Part shown: positions 1 through 8,650 of the stretch, piece after piece
Layout of the letters: every line of letters starts with the position of its first letter
How positions within the stretch are numbered: position 1 is the first letter of the stretch
Assembly (NCBI GenBank): GCA_021323735.1
Contig: JAJPKM010000023.1
Coordinates: forward strand, 124,001-188,000
Direction of reading: 5' to 3'
From: Gammaproteobacteria bacterium
GTDB lineage: Bacteria > Pseudomonadota > Gammaproteobacteria > Steroidobacterales > Steroidobacteraceae
DNA length: 64,000 nt
Notes under the pieces: generated by a model
Databases searched by the model: none
What the model was told of the DNA's origin: nothing
What the model saw: only the letters and a program-made list of their open reading frames with translations
Position numbers and translations under genes: made by a program

Positions 1-29
1 GGACCCTACCCTACTAAACCGGAGTTTCC

Positions 30-2012
30 ATGACCTCGACATTGGGCGCGCACACCGGCGCGGGCATAATTTTGCGCGGCGCAATGCTGCTGCTCCTTTT
101 CGCCGGCGCGCCGGCATTTTCCGAGTCCCTGCCGAACGAAACGCCCGCGAATTTTGTGCCGCGCGTCGAGACCTTCAACTACACGCAGCGCGAAGTCATG
201 ATTCCCATGCGCGACGGCGTCAAACTGAAGACCGTCATTCTCGTGCCTCGCGGCGCGCATCGCGCGCCGATTCTGCTGACCCGCACCCCCTACGGTGCGA
301 ACTCGCGTGTCGGTAAGAACATCAGCGCGCATCTCGCGACGCTGCTCGACAACAACGACGTCGCGGACGATGCGGTGGTCAATGGCGGCTACATCCGCGT
401 GATGCAGGATGTGCGCGGCAAGCACGGTTCCGAGGGCGACTACTTCATGACCCGGCCGCTGCGCGGCCCCTTGAATCCTGCCGACGTGGATCACTCCACA
501 GACACCTACGACACCATCGATTGGCTGGTCAAGAACATCCCGGAGAGCAATGGCAAGGTCGGCATCCTCGGGATTTCCTACGACGGCTTTACTTCGCTGA
601 TGGCGCTGGTGCACCCGCACCCGGCGCTGCGGGCGGCCATCCCGATCAACTCCATGGTCGACGGATGGATGGGCGATGACTGGTTTCACAAAGGCGCATT
701 TCGGCAAGACAGCCTCACCTACATCCACGATCAAGAAGCCACGCGCGGCAGCGACATTTCCTGGTGGACGGATCACTACGACGATTACGACACCTGGCTG
801 AGCGTTGGATCAGCAGGTGAAATGGCGCGGCGGCACGGACTCGAACAAGTGGGCTTCGCCGCCAAGCTCATGAACCATCCGGCGTACGATGAGTTCTGGC
901 AGGCCCAAGCGTTGGACCGGATCCTGGCCAAGCAGAACGTCGCGGTGCCCGTCATGCTGGTGCACAGCCTGTGGGATCAGGAGGACATCTACGGCAATAT
1001 CGCGCTGTACAAGGCGCTCAAGGCACAACAGGCCGATACCTCCAATATTTACCTGGTCATCGGACCTTGGTTTCATCACCAGCAGCGGCTCGACGGCAGC
1101 GCCATCGGCCAGATTCGCTTCGGCAGCGATACCGCGGAGTATTTCCGCAAGAACTTGGTGCGGCCATTTTTCGATCATTACCTGAAGGATGACGCGCCGC
1201 CGCTCAAGTTGGCACGCGTCACTGCCTTCGAGACCGGCACGAACCGATGGCAGGGTCTTCCCACGTGGCCGAGCGGCTGCGACTCAGGTTGCGGCGTTCA
1301 CACGCAAAAGCTCTATTTGCAAAGCGGCGGCGGTCTGCGTCTGGGCGCAGCAGCCGACTCGAGCGTAGGCTCTCGCGCCGGCACCGCGGACTTCGACGCC
1401 TACGTGGCGGATCCCGCCAAGCCGGTGCCCTACATTTCGCGGCCCATCCACATCGGCAGCGAAGACGGCCGGATGAGCTGGCAGACCTGGCTGGTCAGCG
1501 ATCAACGCAACGTCGCCTCGCGGACCGATGTCTTGAGCTTCTCAACCCCAGTGCTGACCGAGCCTGTGAAGATCAGCGGTGAGCCCATCGCCAATCTCAT
1601 CGCCTCGACCACGGGGAGCGACGGCGACTTCGTGGTGAAGCTCATCGATGTGTATCCGGACGAGATGGGGCGCGAGCCTGCGATGGGCGGCTATCAATTG
1701 ATGGTGTCGGCCGACATCCTGCGCGGTCGTTACCGCGAGTCCTTCAGCAATCCGAAACCCATCCCTGCGGATCAACGACAGGTGTTTCGCTTCGCACTAC
1801 CCACCGCCAACCATGTGTTCCTGCCGGGCCACCGCATCATGGTGCAGGTGCAATCGAGCTGGTTCCCGTTGTATGACCGCAATCCGCAGACCTATGTGGA
1901 GAATATTTTCTTCGCCAAACCGGGCGACTACAGAAAAGCCACCGTCAAGATATTCGACGGCGGTGCCGCCACCAGCTTCGTCGAACTGCCGGTGGTGCAG
2001 GCAGGCGAGTAG
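30..2012 (+). CDS. Exported CocE/NonD-family hydrolase (peptidase S15 fold)
   Basis: A 660-residue protein of the CocE/NonD alpha/beta-hydrolase family, which cleaves esters or N-acyl substrates. The N terminus has a hydrophobic signal-like stretch at about residues 10-30, so it is probably exported. The family nucleophile motif GISYDG is present with Ser183. Candidate acid and base residues lie in HSLWDQED and GPWFHHQQ further on, followed by the C-terminal beta-jelly-roll domain typical of the family (about residues 400-655). The length matches exported CocE-like proteins. The ATG is preceded by GGAG at a 5-base spacing. It stands alone, closed by a strong hairpin. The substrate cannot be read from the sequence. 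Confidence 0.88.
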   Translation: MTSTLGAHTGAGIILRGAMLLLLFAGAPAFSESLPNETPANFVPRVETFNYTQREVMIPMRDGVKLKTVILVPRGAHRAPILLTRTPYGANSRVGKNISAHLATLLDNNDVADDAVVNGGYIRVMQDVRGKHGSEGDYFMTRPLRGPLNPADVDHSTDTYDTIDWLVKNIPESNGKVGILGISYDGFTSLMALVHPHPALRAAIPINSMVDGWMGDDWFHKGAFRQDSLTYIHDQEATRGSDISWWTDHYDDYDTWLSVGSAGEMARRHGLEQVGFAAKLMNHPAYDEFWQAQALDRILAKQNVAVPVMLVHSLWDQEDIYGNIALYKALKAQQADTSNIYLVIGPWFHHQQRLDGSAIGQIRFGSDTAEYFRKNLVRPFFDHYLKDDAPPLKLARVTAFETGTNRWQGLPTWPSGCDSGCGVHTQKLYLQSGGGLRLGAAADSSVGSRAGTADFDAYVADPAKPVPYISRPIHIGSEDGRMSWQTWLVSDQRNVASRTDVLSFSTPVLTEPVKISGEPIANLIASTTGSDGDFVVKLIDVYPDEMGREPAMGGYQLMVSADILRGRYRESFSNPKPIPADQRQVFRFALPTANHVFLPGHRIMVQVQSSWFPLYDRNPQTYVENIFFAKPGDYRKATVKIFDGGAATSFVELPVVQAGE

Positions 2013-2031
2013 CGAGACGACTCTCGAGGAG

Positions 2032-2064
2032 ACGGCGGCCGGTTCTACCCGGCCGCCGTTTATT
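2032..2064 (+). terminator. Rho-independent terminator after the CocE-like gene
   Basis: A perfect 11-bp stem (2032-2042 with 2049-2059) around a 6-base loop TTCTAC is followed by TTATT. It lies 19 bases past the stop codon of the upstream hydrolase gene. Confidence 0.8.
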
Positions 2065-2103
2065 GCCCTGAATTTTCTCTGATTGGACGCGCGAGAACCA
2101 AGA

Positions 2104-3249
2104 CTACTTCTCGTGCTCGCCCTTCCGTTCCTCGGGTTTCGGCTTGGCCGCCGGCTTCGGTGCCGGTTTGGGCTGTGCGGGTTGCACCGGGCGAGCCGCT
2201 GCATTGGGCTGGCCAGGCTGCCCCTGGGTGCGAATCGCGGGGTTGGGTTGGCCGCCGGGTTGTCCTGGTTGTCCTGGTTGTCCTGGGCGAGCCACGGCGT
2301 TTGGCTGGCCGCCGGGTTGCCCCGGGCGAGCCGCAACGTTGGGCTGGCCAGGTTGCCCTTGGGTGCGTGCCCCGACGGCAGGCTGTCCCGGCGTGGGGAA
2401 GTGACCTGCGCCGCCCGGGGGAGTGGTTGCGCCATGCGCACCGACCACACCCGGCGCATTGAAGGCGGCAGGTTTCGGTGTTGCTGCGATGGCCGGATGC
2501 CCGCCATTGGCGTGCGCCGCGAGCGCTGGATTGCTGGCAGCCTGCTGCACATGCTGGTGCTGCATCGCCGTGGGCGGCGTATGCGGCTCCGCTGCCGCTG
2601 CGCGCTCCTGAGCCGTTGGCGCTGCCGAGGTACCGCCGGGTCCGCCGTTGTAGCTCACCTTGTTGACCGTGACATTGTTGATCACGGTCTCGTTGTAGGT
2701 GTTGTGGACCACGTTCACATTCACGTTGGTGACGGACCGATTGTAGGCAAAGGAATTGCCCACCCAGCGTCCGCCCGCGAATCCAACCCCGACGTAGCCG
2801 AATCCGTAATTGACGCCGCCGTAGTAACCGACGTGGGGCCCCCAGTAGCCGACATGGAAGGCGTACACGCCGCCCACGAAGCCCCAGTATCCAGGCGTCC
2901 AGAGCAGGCCGACACGCGGCGGCTGCACCCAGGTTCCCGGCACCCAGTAGTACCCGCCTCCGCCCCACGCCCAATATCCGGGCGTCCATAAATAACCCTC
3001 GTCGGGCATGGGAGGCTGTTCATACTCGGGCAAGGGAGGCGGTGCTTCATTCGCCTGCACCTCGACGTCCGCGGCCGGCTCTGTATACGCCGGTGCCGGG
3101 GGCGGCGCGGGCTGCTCGTAAACCCGAGGCGGGGGTCGCTCCACCACGCGCACGACACAACCCCCCAGCAGTGCCGCCGCCGCGAGAGCCAGCGCCGCAC
3201 TTAAGACCGGGAGTCTCGAGTTCAAAGGGTGTTTATTGACATTAACCAT
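2104..3249 (-). CDS. YXWXGXW-repeat lipoprotein with Gly-Gln-Pro-rich tail
   Basis: A 381-residue envelope lipoprotein. The signal peptide ends in the lipobox LLGGC, giving lipidated Cys31. The middle part (about residues 75-180) repeats aromatic motifs such as WTPGYW, YYWVPGTW and LLWTPGYWG, the signature of YXWXGXW-repeat proteins. This is followed by a Val/Asn-rich segment (about 180-205). The C-terminal 150 residues are low-complexity, with recurring GQPGQPN and ARPGQP units encoded by imperfect DNA repeats at about 2190-2420, and end in a Lys/Glu-rich tail. The family has no established function; an outer-membrane or periplasmic surface role is inferred. It reads toward the 3' end of the CocE-like gene on the opposite strand. 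Confidence 0.85.
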   Translation of the reverse strand: MVNVNKHPLNSRLPVLSAALALAAAALLGGCVVRVVERPPPRVYEQPAPPPAPAYTEPAADVEVQANEAPPPLPEYEQPPMPDEGYLWTPGYWAWGGGGYYWVPGTWVQPPRVGLLWTPGYWGFVGGVYAFHVGYWGPHVGYYGGVNYGFGYVGVGFAGGRWVGNSFAYNRSVTNVNVNVVHNTYNETVINNVTVNKVSYNGGPGGTSAAPTAQERAAAAEPHTPPTAMQHQHVQQAASNPALAAHANGGHPAIAATPKPAAFNAPGVVGAHGATTPPGGAGHFPTPGQPAVGARTQGQPGQPNVAARPGQPGGQPNAVARPGQPGQPGQPGGQPNPAIRTQGQPGQPNAAARPVQPAQPKPAPKPAAKPKPEERKGEHEK

Positions 3250-3387
3250 GGTGACCCCGTCAAAAGTTGATGTTCTCTAGTCCTCGAGCGTACGCAAAAT
3301 CACGCTGTCGGTAGAACACATAACGTCACACTTCGCCCGGTGGCCAGCTCTGTGAAGGGAATGTAACGCTGTCGCCGCCCGCCGACG

Positions 3388-3419
3388 AAAAAGGGTCGGG
3401 GGCGCCTTGGGGCGCCCCC
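3388..3419 (-). terminator. Rho-independent terminator of the MHS transporter
   Basis: On the minus strand a perfect 9-bp GC stem (3411-3419 with 3398-3406, 4-base loop) is followed after GACCC by a run of five T. It begins 11 bases beyond the stop of the transporter gene at 3430. Confidence 0.82.
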
Positions 3420-3429
3420 TTAAGGGCCG

Positions 3430-5103
3430 TTATGTGTCGATGGCGCGCTTGTAGGTTTCGGGGAGAAATATCAGCCCCACGCCCAAGGTAATGCCGGCGA
3501 CCACGATGGGATACCAAAGCCCGTAGTAGATATTGCCGGTGGCCGCCACCATGGCAAATGCCGTGGTCGGCAGAAAGCCGCCGAACCAGCCATTGCCGAG
3601 GTGGTAGGGCAACGACATGGCGCTGTAGCGAATGCGCGCGGGGAACAATTCCACCAGCAGCGCCGCAATGGGCCCATACACCATGGTGACGTACAGCACC
3701 AAGACGAACAGGATCAGTACCACCATGGGCTTGTTGATGGCCGCCGGATCGGCCTTATCCGGGTAACCTGCGGCGGACAAGGCTGCCTTTACCTGTTTCT
3801 GAAAAGCGGCGATGGCGGCCTTGCGCTCGGGTCCCTTCAGGGCCTTCGGGTCAGGCGCGGTGAATGTGCTGCTGCCGCTGCGGATCATCGCCACGGTTCC
3901 GGCCGGGGCGTCTTCCCGCTGATAGGACACGCTGGCTTTGGCGAGAAAGCTCTTGGCAATGTCGCAGGAACTCGAATCGAAGGCATTTTTCCCGATGGGA
4001 TCGAACTGGAAGGAACACTCCTTCGGATCCGCAACCACGGTGACCGGTGTCGAGGACTGCGCCGTATACAGGGCCGGATTGGCATAGCGGGTCAATGCGC
4101 CGAACAGCGGAAAGTAGGTGATCATGGCGAGCAGGCAGCCCGTCATGATGATGGGCTTTCTGCCAATCTTGTCGGACAGCCAGCCGAAAAATATGAAGCC
4201 CGGCGTGGCCAGCACCAGCGCAATGGCCGTCAGTATGTTCGTGGTCGCGCCGTCGACCTTGAGCGTGCGCTCGAGGAAGAACAGGGCATAGAACTGTCCC
4301 GCGTACCACACCACGGCCTGGCCCATGACCGCGCCCAGCAGGCTGATGAGGACGATTTTCAGGTTCGGCCAGCGTCCGAAGGCCTCGGCCAGCGGCGCCT
4401 TGGAAGTGGTGCCGGTTGATTTCATCTTGAGGAACACCGGACTTTCGGACAGCTGCATCCGGATCCACAGCGAGACGCCGAGGAGAATGACGGAAATCAA
4501 AAAGGGTATGCGCCAGCCCCAGGCCTTGAAGGCATCCTCGCCCAGGCTGGTCCGCGTCGCGATGACGACGAGCAGCGCGCCGAACAAACCCAGCGTCGCC
4601 GTGGTCTGAATGAAGCTGGTGAACAAGCCGCGTTTACCCTGGGGCGAGTTTTCGGCGACATAGGTGGCAGCGCCGCCATACTCGCCGCCCAGCGCCAGTC
4701 CCTGTAGCAGGCGCAGCGCCAGCAGCAACACCGGGGCCAGCACGCCCGCGGTCGCATAATTCGGCAACAACCCCACGGCGAAGGTCGAGCCGCCCATGAT
4801 GCCCATGGTGATGAGGAAGGTGTGCTTGCGCCCGACCAGATCGCCCAATCTGCCGAACACCAAGGCACCAAAGGGGCGCACCGCAAAACCGGCGGCGAAG
4901 GCGGCCAGCGCGAAGATGAAGCCCGTCACCTCGTTGACGCCGGAGAAGAACTGCGCGCTGATGACGCTGGCGAGCAGGCCGTACAAATAAAAATCGTACC
5001 ACTCGAACACCGTGCCCAAGGAGGACGCGCCGATAATCAGCCAATTGTTCTGCGTGGTTGCCTTCGAGCTCGGCACTCCCGCATCCGCGGACGTCGTCGC
5101 CAT
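3430..5103 (-). CDS. MFS transporter, metabolite:H+ symporter (MHS) type, with large loop insertion
   Basis: A 557-residue inner-membrane symporter. The MHS pattern is clear: an N-terminal WYDFYLYG segment in TM1, GRLGDLVGRK (the MFS loop 2-3 signature), ALGGEYGGAATYVAE in TM4 and SDKIGRKP in loop 8-9. Family members usually have about 430-450 residues. The excess is a hydrophilic stretch at about residues 345-455, between two membrane segments in the C-terminal half, containing two cysteines (KECSF and SSCDI). The ATG has a strong GGGGGA ribosome-binding site 6 bases upstream. A terminator follows. MHS substrates are organic or amino acids and betaines; the substrate here is unknown. Confidence 0.88.
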   Translation of the reverse strand: MATTSADAGVPSSKATTQNNWLIIGASSLGTVFEWYDFYLYGLLASVISAQFFSGVNEVTGFIFALAAFAAGFAVRPFGALVFGRLGDLVGRKHTFLITMGIMGGSTFAVGLLPNYATAGVLAPVLLLALRLLQGLALGGEYGGAATYVAENSPQGKRGLFTSFIQTTATLGLFGALLVVIATRTSLGEDAFKAWGWRIPFLISVILLGVSLWIRMQLSESPVFLKMKSTGTTSKAPLAEAFGRWPNLKIVLISLLGAVMGQAVVWYAGQFYALFFLERTLKVDGATTNILTAIALVLATPGFIFFGWLSDKIGRKPIIMTGCLLAMITYFPLFGALTRYANPALYTAQSSTPVTVVADPKECSFQFDPIGKNAFDSSSCDIAKSFLAKASVSYQREDAPAGTVAMIRSGSSTFTAPDPKALKGPERKAAIAAFQKQVKAALSAAGYPDKADPAAINKPMVVLILFVLVLYVTMVYGPIAALLVELFPARIRYSAMSLPYHLGNGWFGGFLPTTAFAMVAATGNIYYGLWYPIVVAGITLGVGLIFLPETYKRAIDT

Positions 5104-5226
5104 ATCAATTCCCCCTGCTTATTTTATAAAAATTGCCGCAACTCACCGGACCCACCGCCCACCAGACCCCGTTCACCAGACCCAGCCCACCCGGCCCTGC
5201 TCATCAGACCTCACGCCGCGCGGCGT

Positions 5227-6018
5227 TTACGGATGCTTGAGCGTTCCCGCGGTGACGACCGCGCGAAGTTCCGTCAGCTTGGCTTTGATGATCTGCGTAT
5301 TCTCCGGACCCATGCGGATGAGGAGCTTCTGCCCGGCGGGTCGTGTCTCGAGCGCCGGATCGGCATAGAGATACATCACGTTGGGGCGCACCAATTGAAC
5401 GGGCCCCTTCGGCTCCGGCGTGGCCAGCATGGCGTCGATGACTTCCACCAGGCGATCGTTGAAATACCCGTTCGGGTAGCCGAGATTTTGGTAGGCCTGC
5501 TGGAACAGCGGGTAAAAACGGATATACACCGCACCCAATTGCTGCATGTCCAACTTGCCTATCACAGCCACCAACGGCTTGTAGCGTTCGAAATTCCGTT
5601 GATCGAGAGTCGCGTGCAGCTCATCGCCGTTGGCGGCGAAAGAACCCTCCACCGCCGTGGCGGGCCGCTTGTCCACGGCGACTTTTTGCCGGGGCAGATT
5701 GTCGATGGTCACCACGATCCGGCGAATCACATCCTCCGGCGCCACGTAGGACTTCACCGCGTCGGCACCGGCGAGCTGAGCAAGGGCATCGCGCAGCGGT
5801 GCGTCGCTGCTGCCCAAGTCCGGAAGCGGCCCCTCGGAGGCGCCCGCACCCGCGCCGGGCAAGGGGTGCGCAATGGCCGGTTCCGAGGCAGAGGGCTCGC
5901 TTGCCGGCGCAAGTGGCGCGGCAGGCAACGGAGCGTTGCGGGTTTTCAAGTAGTACACGCCGGCCGCCGCCATCACGAAGATCAAGGCGGCCACGCCGAT
6001 GAGAGGTTTATTCACCAT
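5227..6018 (-). CDS. DUF3014-family membrane-anchored protein
   Basis: A 263-residue protein with one N-terminal membrane anchor (about residues 5-25), an Ala/Pro/Glu-rich linker (about 30-70) and a C-terminal globular domain. Segments such as DLGSSDAPLRDAL, FVAPEDVIRRIVVTIDNLP-like text, YPLFQQAYQNLGYP and YLYADPALE are characteristic of DUF3014. The function is unknown. It starts 10 bases after the stop of the retropepsin-like gene on the same strand, so the two probably form an operon, although no functional link is established. Confidence 0.82.
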   Translation of the reverse strand: MVNKPLIGVAALIFVMAAAGVYYLKTRNAPLPAAPLAPASEPSASEPAIAHPLPGAGAGASEGPLPDLGSSDAPLRDALAQLAGADAVKSYVAPEDVIRRIVVTIDNLPRQKVAVDKRPATAVEGSFAANGDELHATLDQRNFERYKPLVAVIGKLDMQQLGAVYIRFYPLFQQAYQNLGYPNGYFNDRLVEVIDAMLATPEPKGPVQLVRPNVMYLYADPALETRPAGQKLLIRMGPENTQIIKAKLTELRAVVTAGTLKHP

Positions 6019-6028
6019 GCACGCCCCG

Positions 6029-7153
6029 CTAGCTTGCGTTCAACATACGAAGTTGCAGCTCATGGCGGCGATAATCGATGATCAGCGTATCGAGCAGACC
6101 CAGCGTGTCCATACCGATCAATATCGCCGGCTCATTCGTCAGCCGCCACTGCTTGAATATATACAAATCCCCGAAGGTGACGCCAGGATCATGAATGCTG
6201 AGGGCGCCCAACCCAATCGCGGGCGTGTCCATCAACTCGCCTTTTTCAATATCCTTGGTCGCGCCGACGATGTTCTCGAGTTTGCTCCTCGGCGGAGTAG
6301 CGCCCACCCGCAACAATGCATCCCGGAGTGCAATATTTGCAATGGTGACCTGACCGCCCGTATCGATCACCGCCTTGCAACGGACATTGCCGACGTAGGC
6401 GTCCACGACCACCAAGGTACCGCGCAATGAACGGAACGGTATGCTGACGAATCCAGGTGCGGAGCGCTCGTTCTTCGAGTACGCAATATTGATCCTATCG
6501 TGGCGAAAATCGATGAAGACCCGCTTGCCGACCAGCCCTTCGGATCCCAGCACGCCTTCGGCGCCGCCCAGGGCATCCGGCACGATGGGCAGGATGGTCT
6601 GGTCGACCGAGATGTCGCCCACGCTCAAGGTATCCACGCGTATGGTCGGCACGGTGGCGAATCCGGTGACGCCACGCAGGATCACGGGAGGGGAGCGATC
6701 GGTCGGAATGCCCAGCGCCAATGCCACCAGGGCCGTGATCGCGCTGTGACTGGCACCTGTGTCGAGAACCAGGCGGAAAGGCCCTCGTCCATTGATCAAC
6801 ACCGGAGCCCAAATGCGGCCGATCTGGTCGCGGCGGGTGGGCGACACGTAGCGCGGTTCTGGCGCCTCCACCATCACTTCGGTCAGCGCGTCGATGGGGT
6901 CGATGGCCCGGCTCGTCGGCGGCGACACTTCAGGGGCGGTTGCGCCGGTCCATGCGGGCAGCGTCATCAGCACGCCCGCGGCAAGGGATGCGCCGAACCG
7001 CTTATGGCGACTTACCGGCCCGAAAAATGTCCGCGTGATGTCGTTCAAGTGCCCGCCCCAATGCCGCACATCGCCGTGCCACCGATCGCCTGCTGCGAGG
7101 AGTGCCATGCACAACTGTGAGTGCAGCATAGCACCGCACTTCCCGAGCACCAA
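6029..7153 (-). CDS. Retropepsin-like aspartic protease family protein
   Basis: A predicted exported protein with two aspartyl-protease signatures in tandem: LDTGASHSA near residue 130 and IDTGGQVTIA near residue 265. This is the two-lobed layout of bacterial retropepsin-like proteins that resemble eukaryotic pepsins. A hydrophobic stretch (GASLAAGVLMTLPAWTGATA, about residues 54-73) looks like a signal peptide, so the true start is probably internal. A TTG at 7048 would place that stretch near the N terminus, but no strong ribosome-binding site decides between candidates. The downstream partner is the DUF3014 gene. The target is unknown; confidence applies to the family, less to the start. 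Confidence 0.78.
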   Translation of the reverse strand: MVLGKCGAMLHSQLCMALLAAGDRWHGDVRHWGGHLNDITRTFFGPVSRHKRFGASLAAGVLMTLPAWTGATAPEVSPPTSRAIDPIDALTEVMVEAPEPRYVSPTRRDQIGRIWAPVLINGRGPFRLVLDTGASHSAITALVALALGIPTDRSPPVILRGVTGFATVPTIRVDTLSVGDISVDQTILPIVPDALGGAEGVLGSEGLVGKRVFIDFRHDRINIAYSKNERSAPGFVSIPFRSLRGTLVVVDAYVGNVRCKAVIDTGGQVTIANIALRDALLRVGATPPRSKLENIVGATKDIEKGELMDTPAIGLGALSIHDPGVTFGDLYIFKQWRLTNEPAILIGMDTLGLLDTLIIDYRRHELQLRMLNAS

Positions 7154-7190
7154 AATTGCCCGTTATGCCATGATAGCGACGGAGGGATGA

Positions 7191-7643
7191 ATGAACATAT
7201 ATCGAAATCTGGCGGAACTCGAAGCGCTGGTCGGTGCCCCGCTGGGACGCAGCGATTGGGTCACCGTCGATCAGGCACGCATCGATCAATTTGCCGCCGT
7301 CACCGGCGATGATCAGTGGATCCACGTGGACCCGAAACGCGCCGCGGCCGGCATGTTCGGCACCACGGTGGCACACGGCTTTTTGACCTTGAGCTTGCTG
7401 CCTTACTTCATCCGCAGTTCGCACAAAGTGGAGGGTGCGCGGATGTCGGTCAACTACGGCCTGAATCGCGTGCGCTTCCCGGCGCCGGTTCCCGTCGGCA
7501 GCCGGTTGCGGGCTCACTTCAAGCTGCTGTCCTTCGAGCCGATCGAGGGCGGGGTCCAGACCGTCACGGAAGTGACGGTTGAGCGCGAAGGCCATGCGAA
7601 GCCGGTGTGCGTGGCCGAGAGCGTCGGCAGGCTGTACACCTGA
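7191..7643 (+). CDS. MaoC-family (R)-specific enoyl-CoA hydratase
   Basis: A 150-residue single hot-dog-fold protein. The catalytic TGDDQWIHVD segment carries the Asp40/His45 pair expected of (R)-hydratases, followed by AHGFLTLSLLP, the conserved second motif. The family hydrates trans-2-enoyl-CoA to (R)-3-hydroxyacyl-CoA, supplying polyhydroxyalkanoate synthesis or unusual beta-oxidation. The ATG is preceded by GGAGGG. It is divergent from the protease/DUF3014 pair and converges on the deacetylase gene with only 11 bases between stop codons. Confidence 0.88.
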   Translation: MNIYRNLAELEALVGAPLGRSDWVTVDQARIDQFAAVTGDDQWIHVDPKRAAAGMFGTTVAHGFLTLSLLPYFIRSSHKVEGARMSVNYGLNRVRFPAPVPVGSRLRAHFKLLSFEPIEGGVQTVTEVTVEREGHAKPVCVAESVGRLYT

Positions 7644-7654
7644 ACGGACTCCGG

Positions 7655-8596
7655 CTAACTCGCCTGGTTCTGCGCCAGCACCCGGACATGGGCCACGGCG
7701 CTGCGGCCCAGCGCCGATAGGTTGTAGCCGCCTTCGAGCATCGAGACCATGCGCCCCTGCGAATGGCGCGCGGCCACCTTCAGCAACTCCTGCGTCATCC
7801 AAGCATAGTCCGCTTCGACCAAGGCCATGCCGCCGAGCAGGTCTTCCTTATGCGCATCGAACCCGGCCGAAATGAAAATCATCTGGGGTTTGAAAGCCTC
7901 CAGCGCGGGCAGCCAGTGCTTCTCCAGCGCCTGCTTGGCGGCGGCACCGCCGCTGCCGGCGGCCAGAGGCACGTTGATCATGTTGGGCGCGGGATTCGAG
8001 GTGCCGCTGTAGGGATAGAAGGGGTGCTGGAAGAAACTCGCCATGACCACGCGCTTGTGCCAGTGTGGCGGGCTGAACATGTCCTCCGTGCCGTTGCCGT
8101 GGTGTACGTCGAAATCGATGATGGCGACGCGCTCCAGGCCCTTTTTCTCCAGCGCGTAGGCCGCCGCGACACCGATGTTGTTGAAAATGCAAAAGCCCAT
8201 GGATCTGACCTGGGTGGCATGATGCCCGCAGGGGCGGACGGCGCAGAACGCATTGGATGCGCGCCCCGCCATGAGTTCATCCACCGCCAGCACCCCGGCA
8301 CCGGCTGCGCGCCGCGCCGCGGCCAAGCTGTACCGATTCATCGCCGTGTCGGGATCCAGCTGCACATAGCCTTCGCTGGGCGCAGCATCGAATATCGCGT
8401 CCACGTACGCCGCGCGATGCACCCGCTTCAGATCATCGGCACTCGCCAGCGGCGCCTCCAGGGAACGCAATTCCGCGAGCAGACCCGAGGAGCGCATTTC
8501 CTCGTTGACCGCAGTCAGCCGATCGGGACATTCCGGATGTCCCGCACCCATCTCATGGCGGAGGCACTCCGCGTGCGTAATGTAGGCCGTTGTCAT
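7655..8596 (-). CDS. Histone deacetylase-like amidohydrolase (HDAC superfamily)
   Basis: A 313-residue zinc-dependent deacetylase of the arginase/HDAC fold. Diagnostic text is present: RPCGHHAT (the paired active-site histidines), MGFCIFNNIGVAAAYAL, DFDVHHGNGTED (zinc-binding Asp and His) and FISAGFDAHKED (second zinc-binding Asp), then LEGGYN near the C terminus. Bacterial members act on acetylpolyamines, acetoin-related substrates or protein lysines; the specificity cannot be read here. It lies 54 bases downstream of the two-component pair on the same strand and could be part of that transcript. Confidence 0.9.
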   Translation of the reverse strand: MTTAYITHAECLRHEMGAGHPECPDRLTAVNEEMRSSGLLAELRSLEAPLASADDLKRVHRAAYVDAIFDAAPSEGYVQLDPDTAMNRYSLAAARRAAGAGVLAVDELMAGRASNAFCAVRPCGHHATQVRSMGFCIFNNIGVAAAYALEKKGLERVAIIDFDVHHGNGTEDMFSPPHWHKRVVMASFFQHPFYPYSGTSNPAPNMINVPLAAGSGGAAAKQALEKHWLPALEAFKPQMIFISAGFDAHKEDLLGGMALVEADYAWMTQELLKVAARHSQGRMVSMLEGGYNLSALGRSAVAHVRVLAQNQAS

Positions 8597-8650
8597 GCTC
8601 GGGGTACCTGCGCTGTATGCGAAACTTCGCTCAGCTTAGATCGCGGCTTC

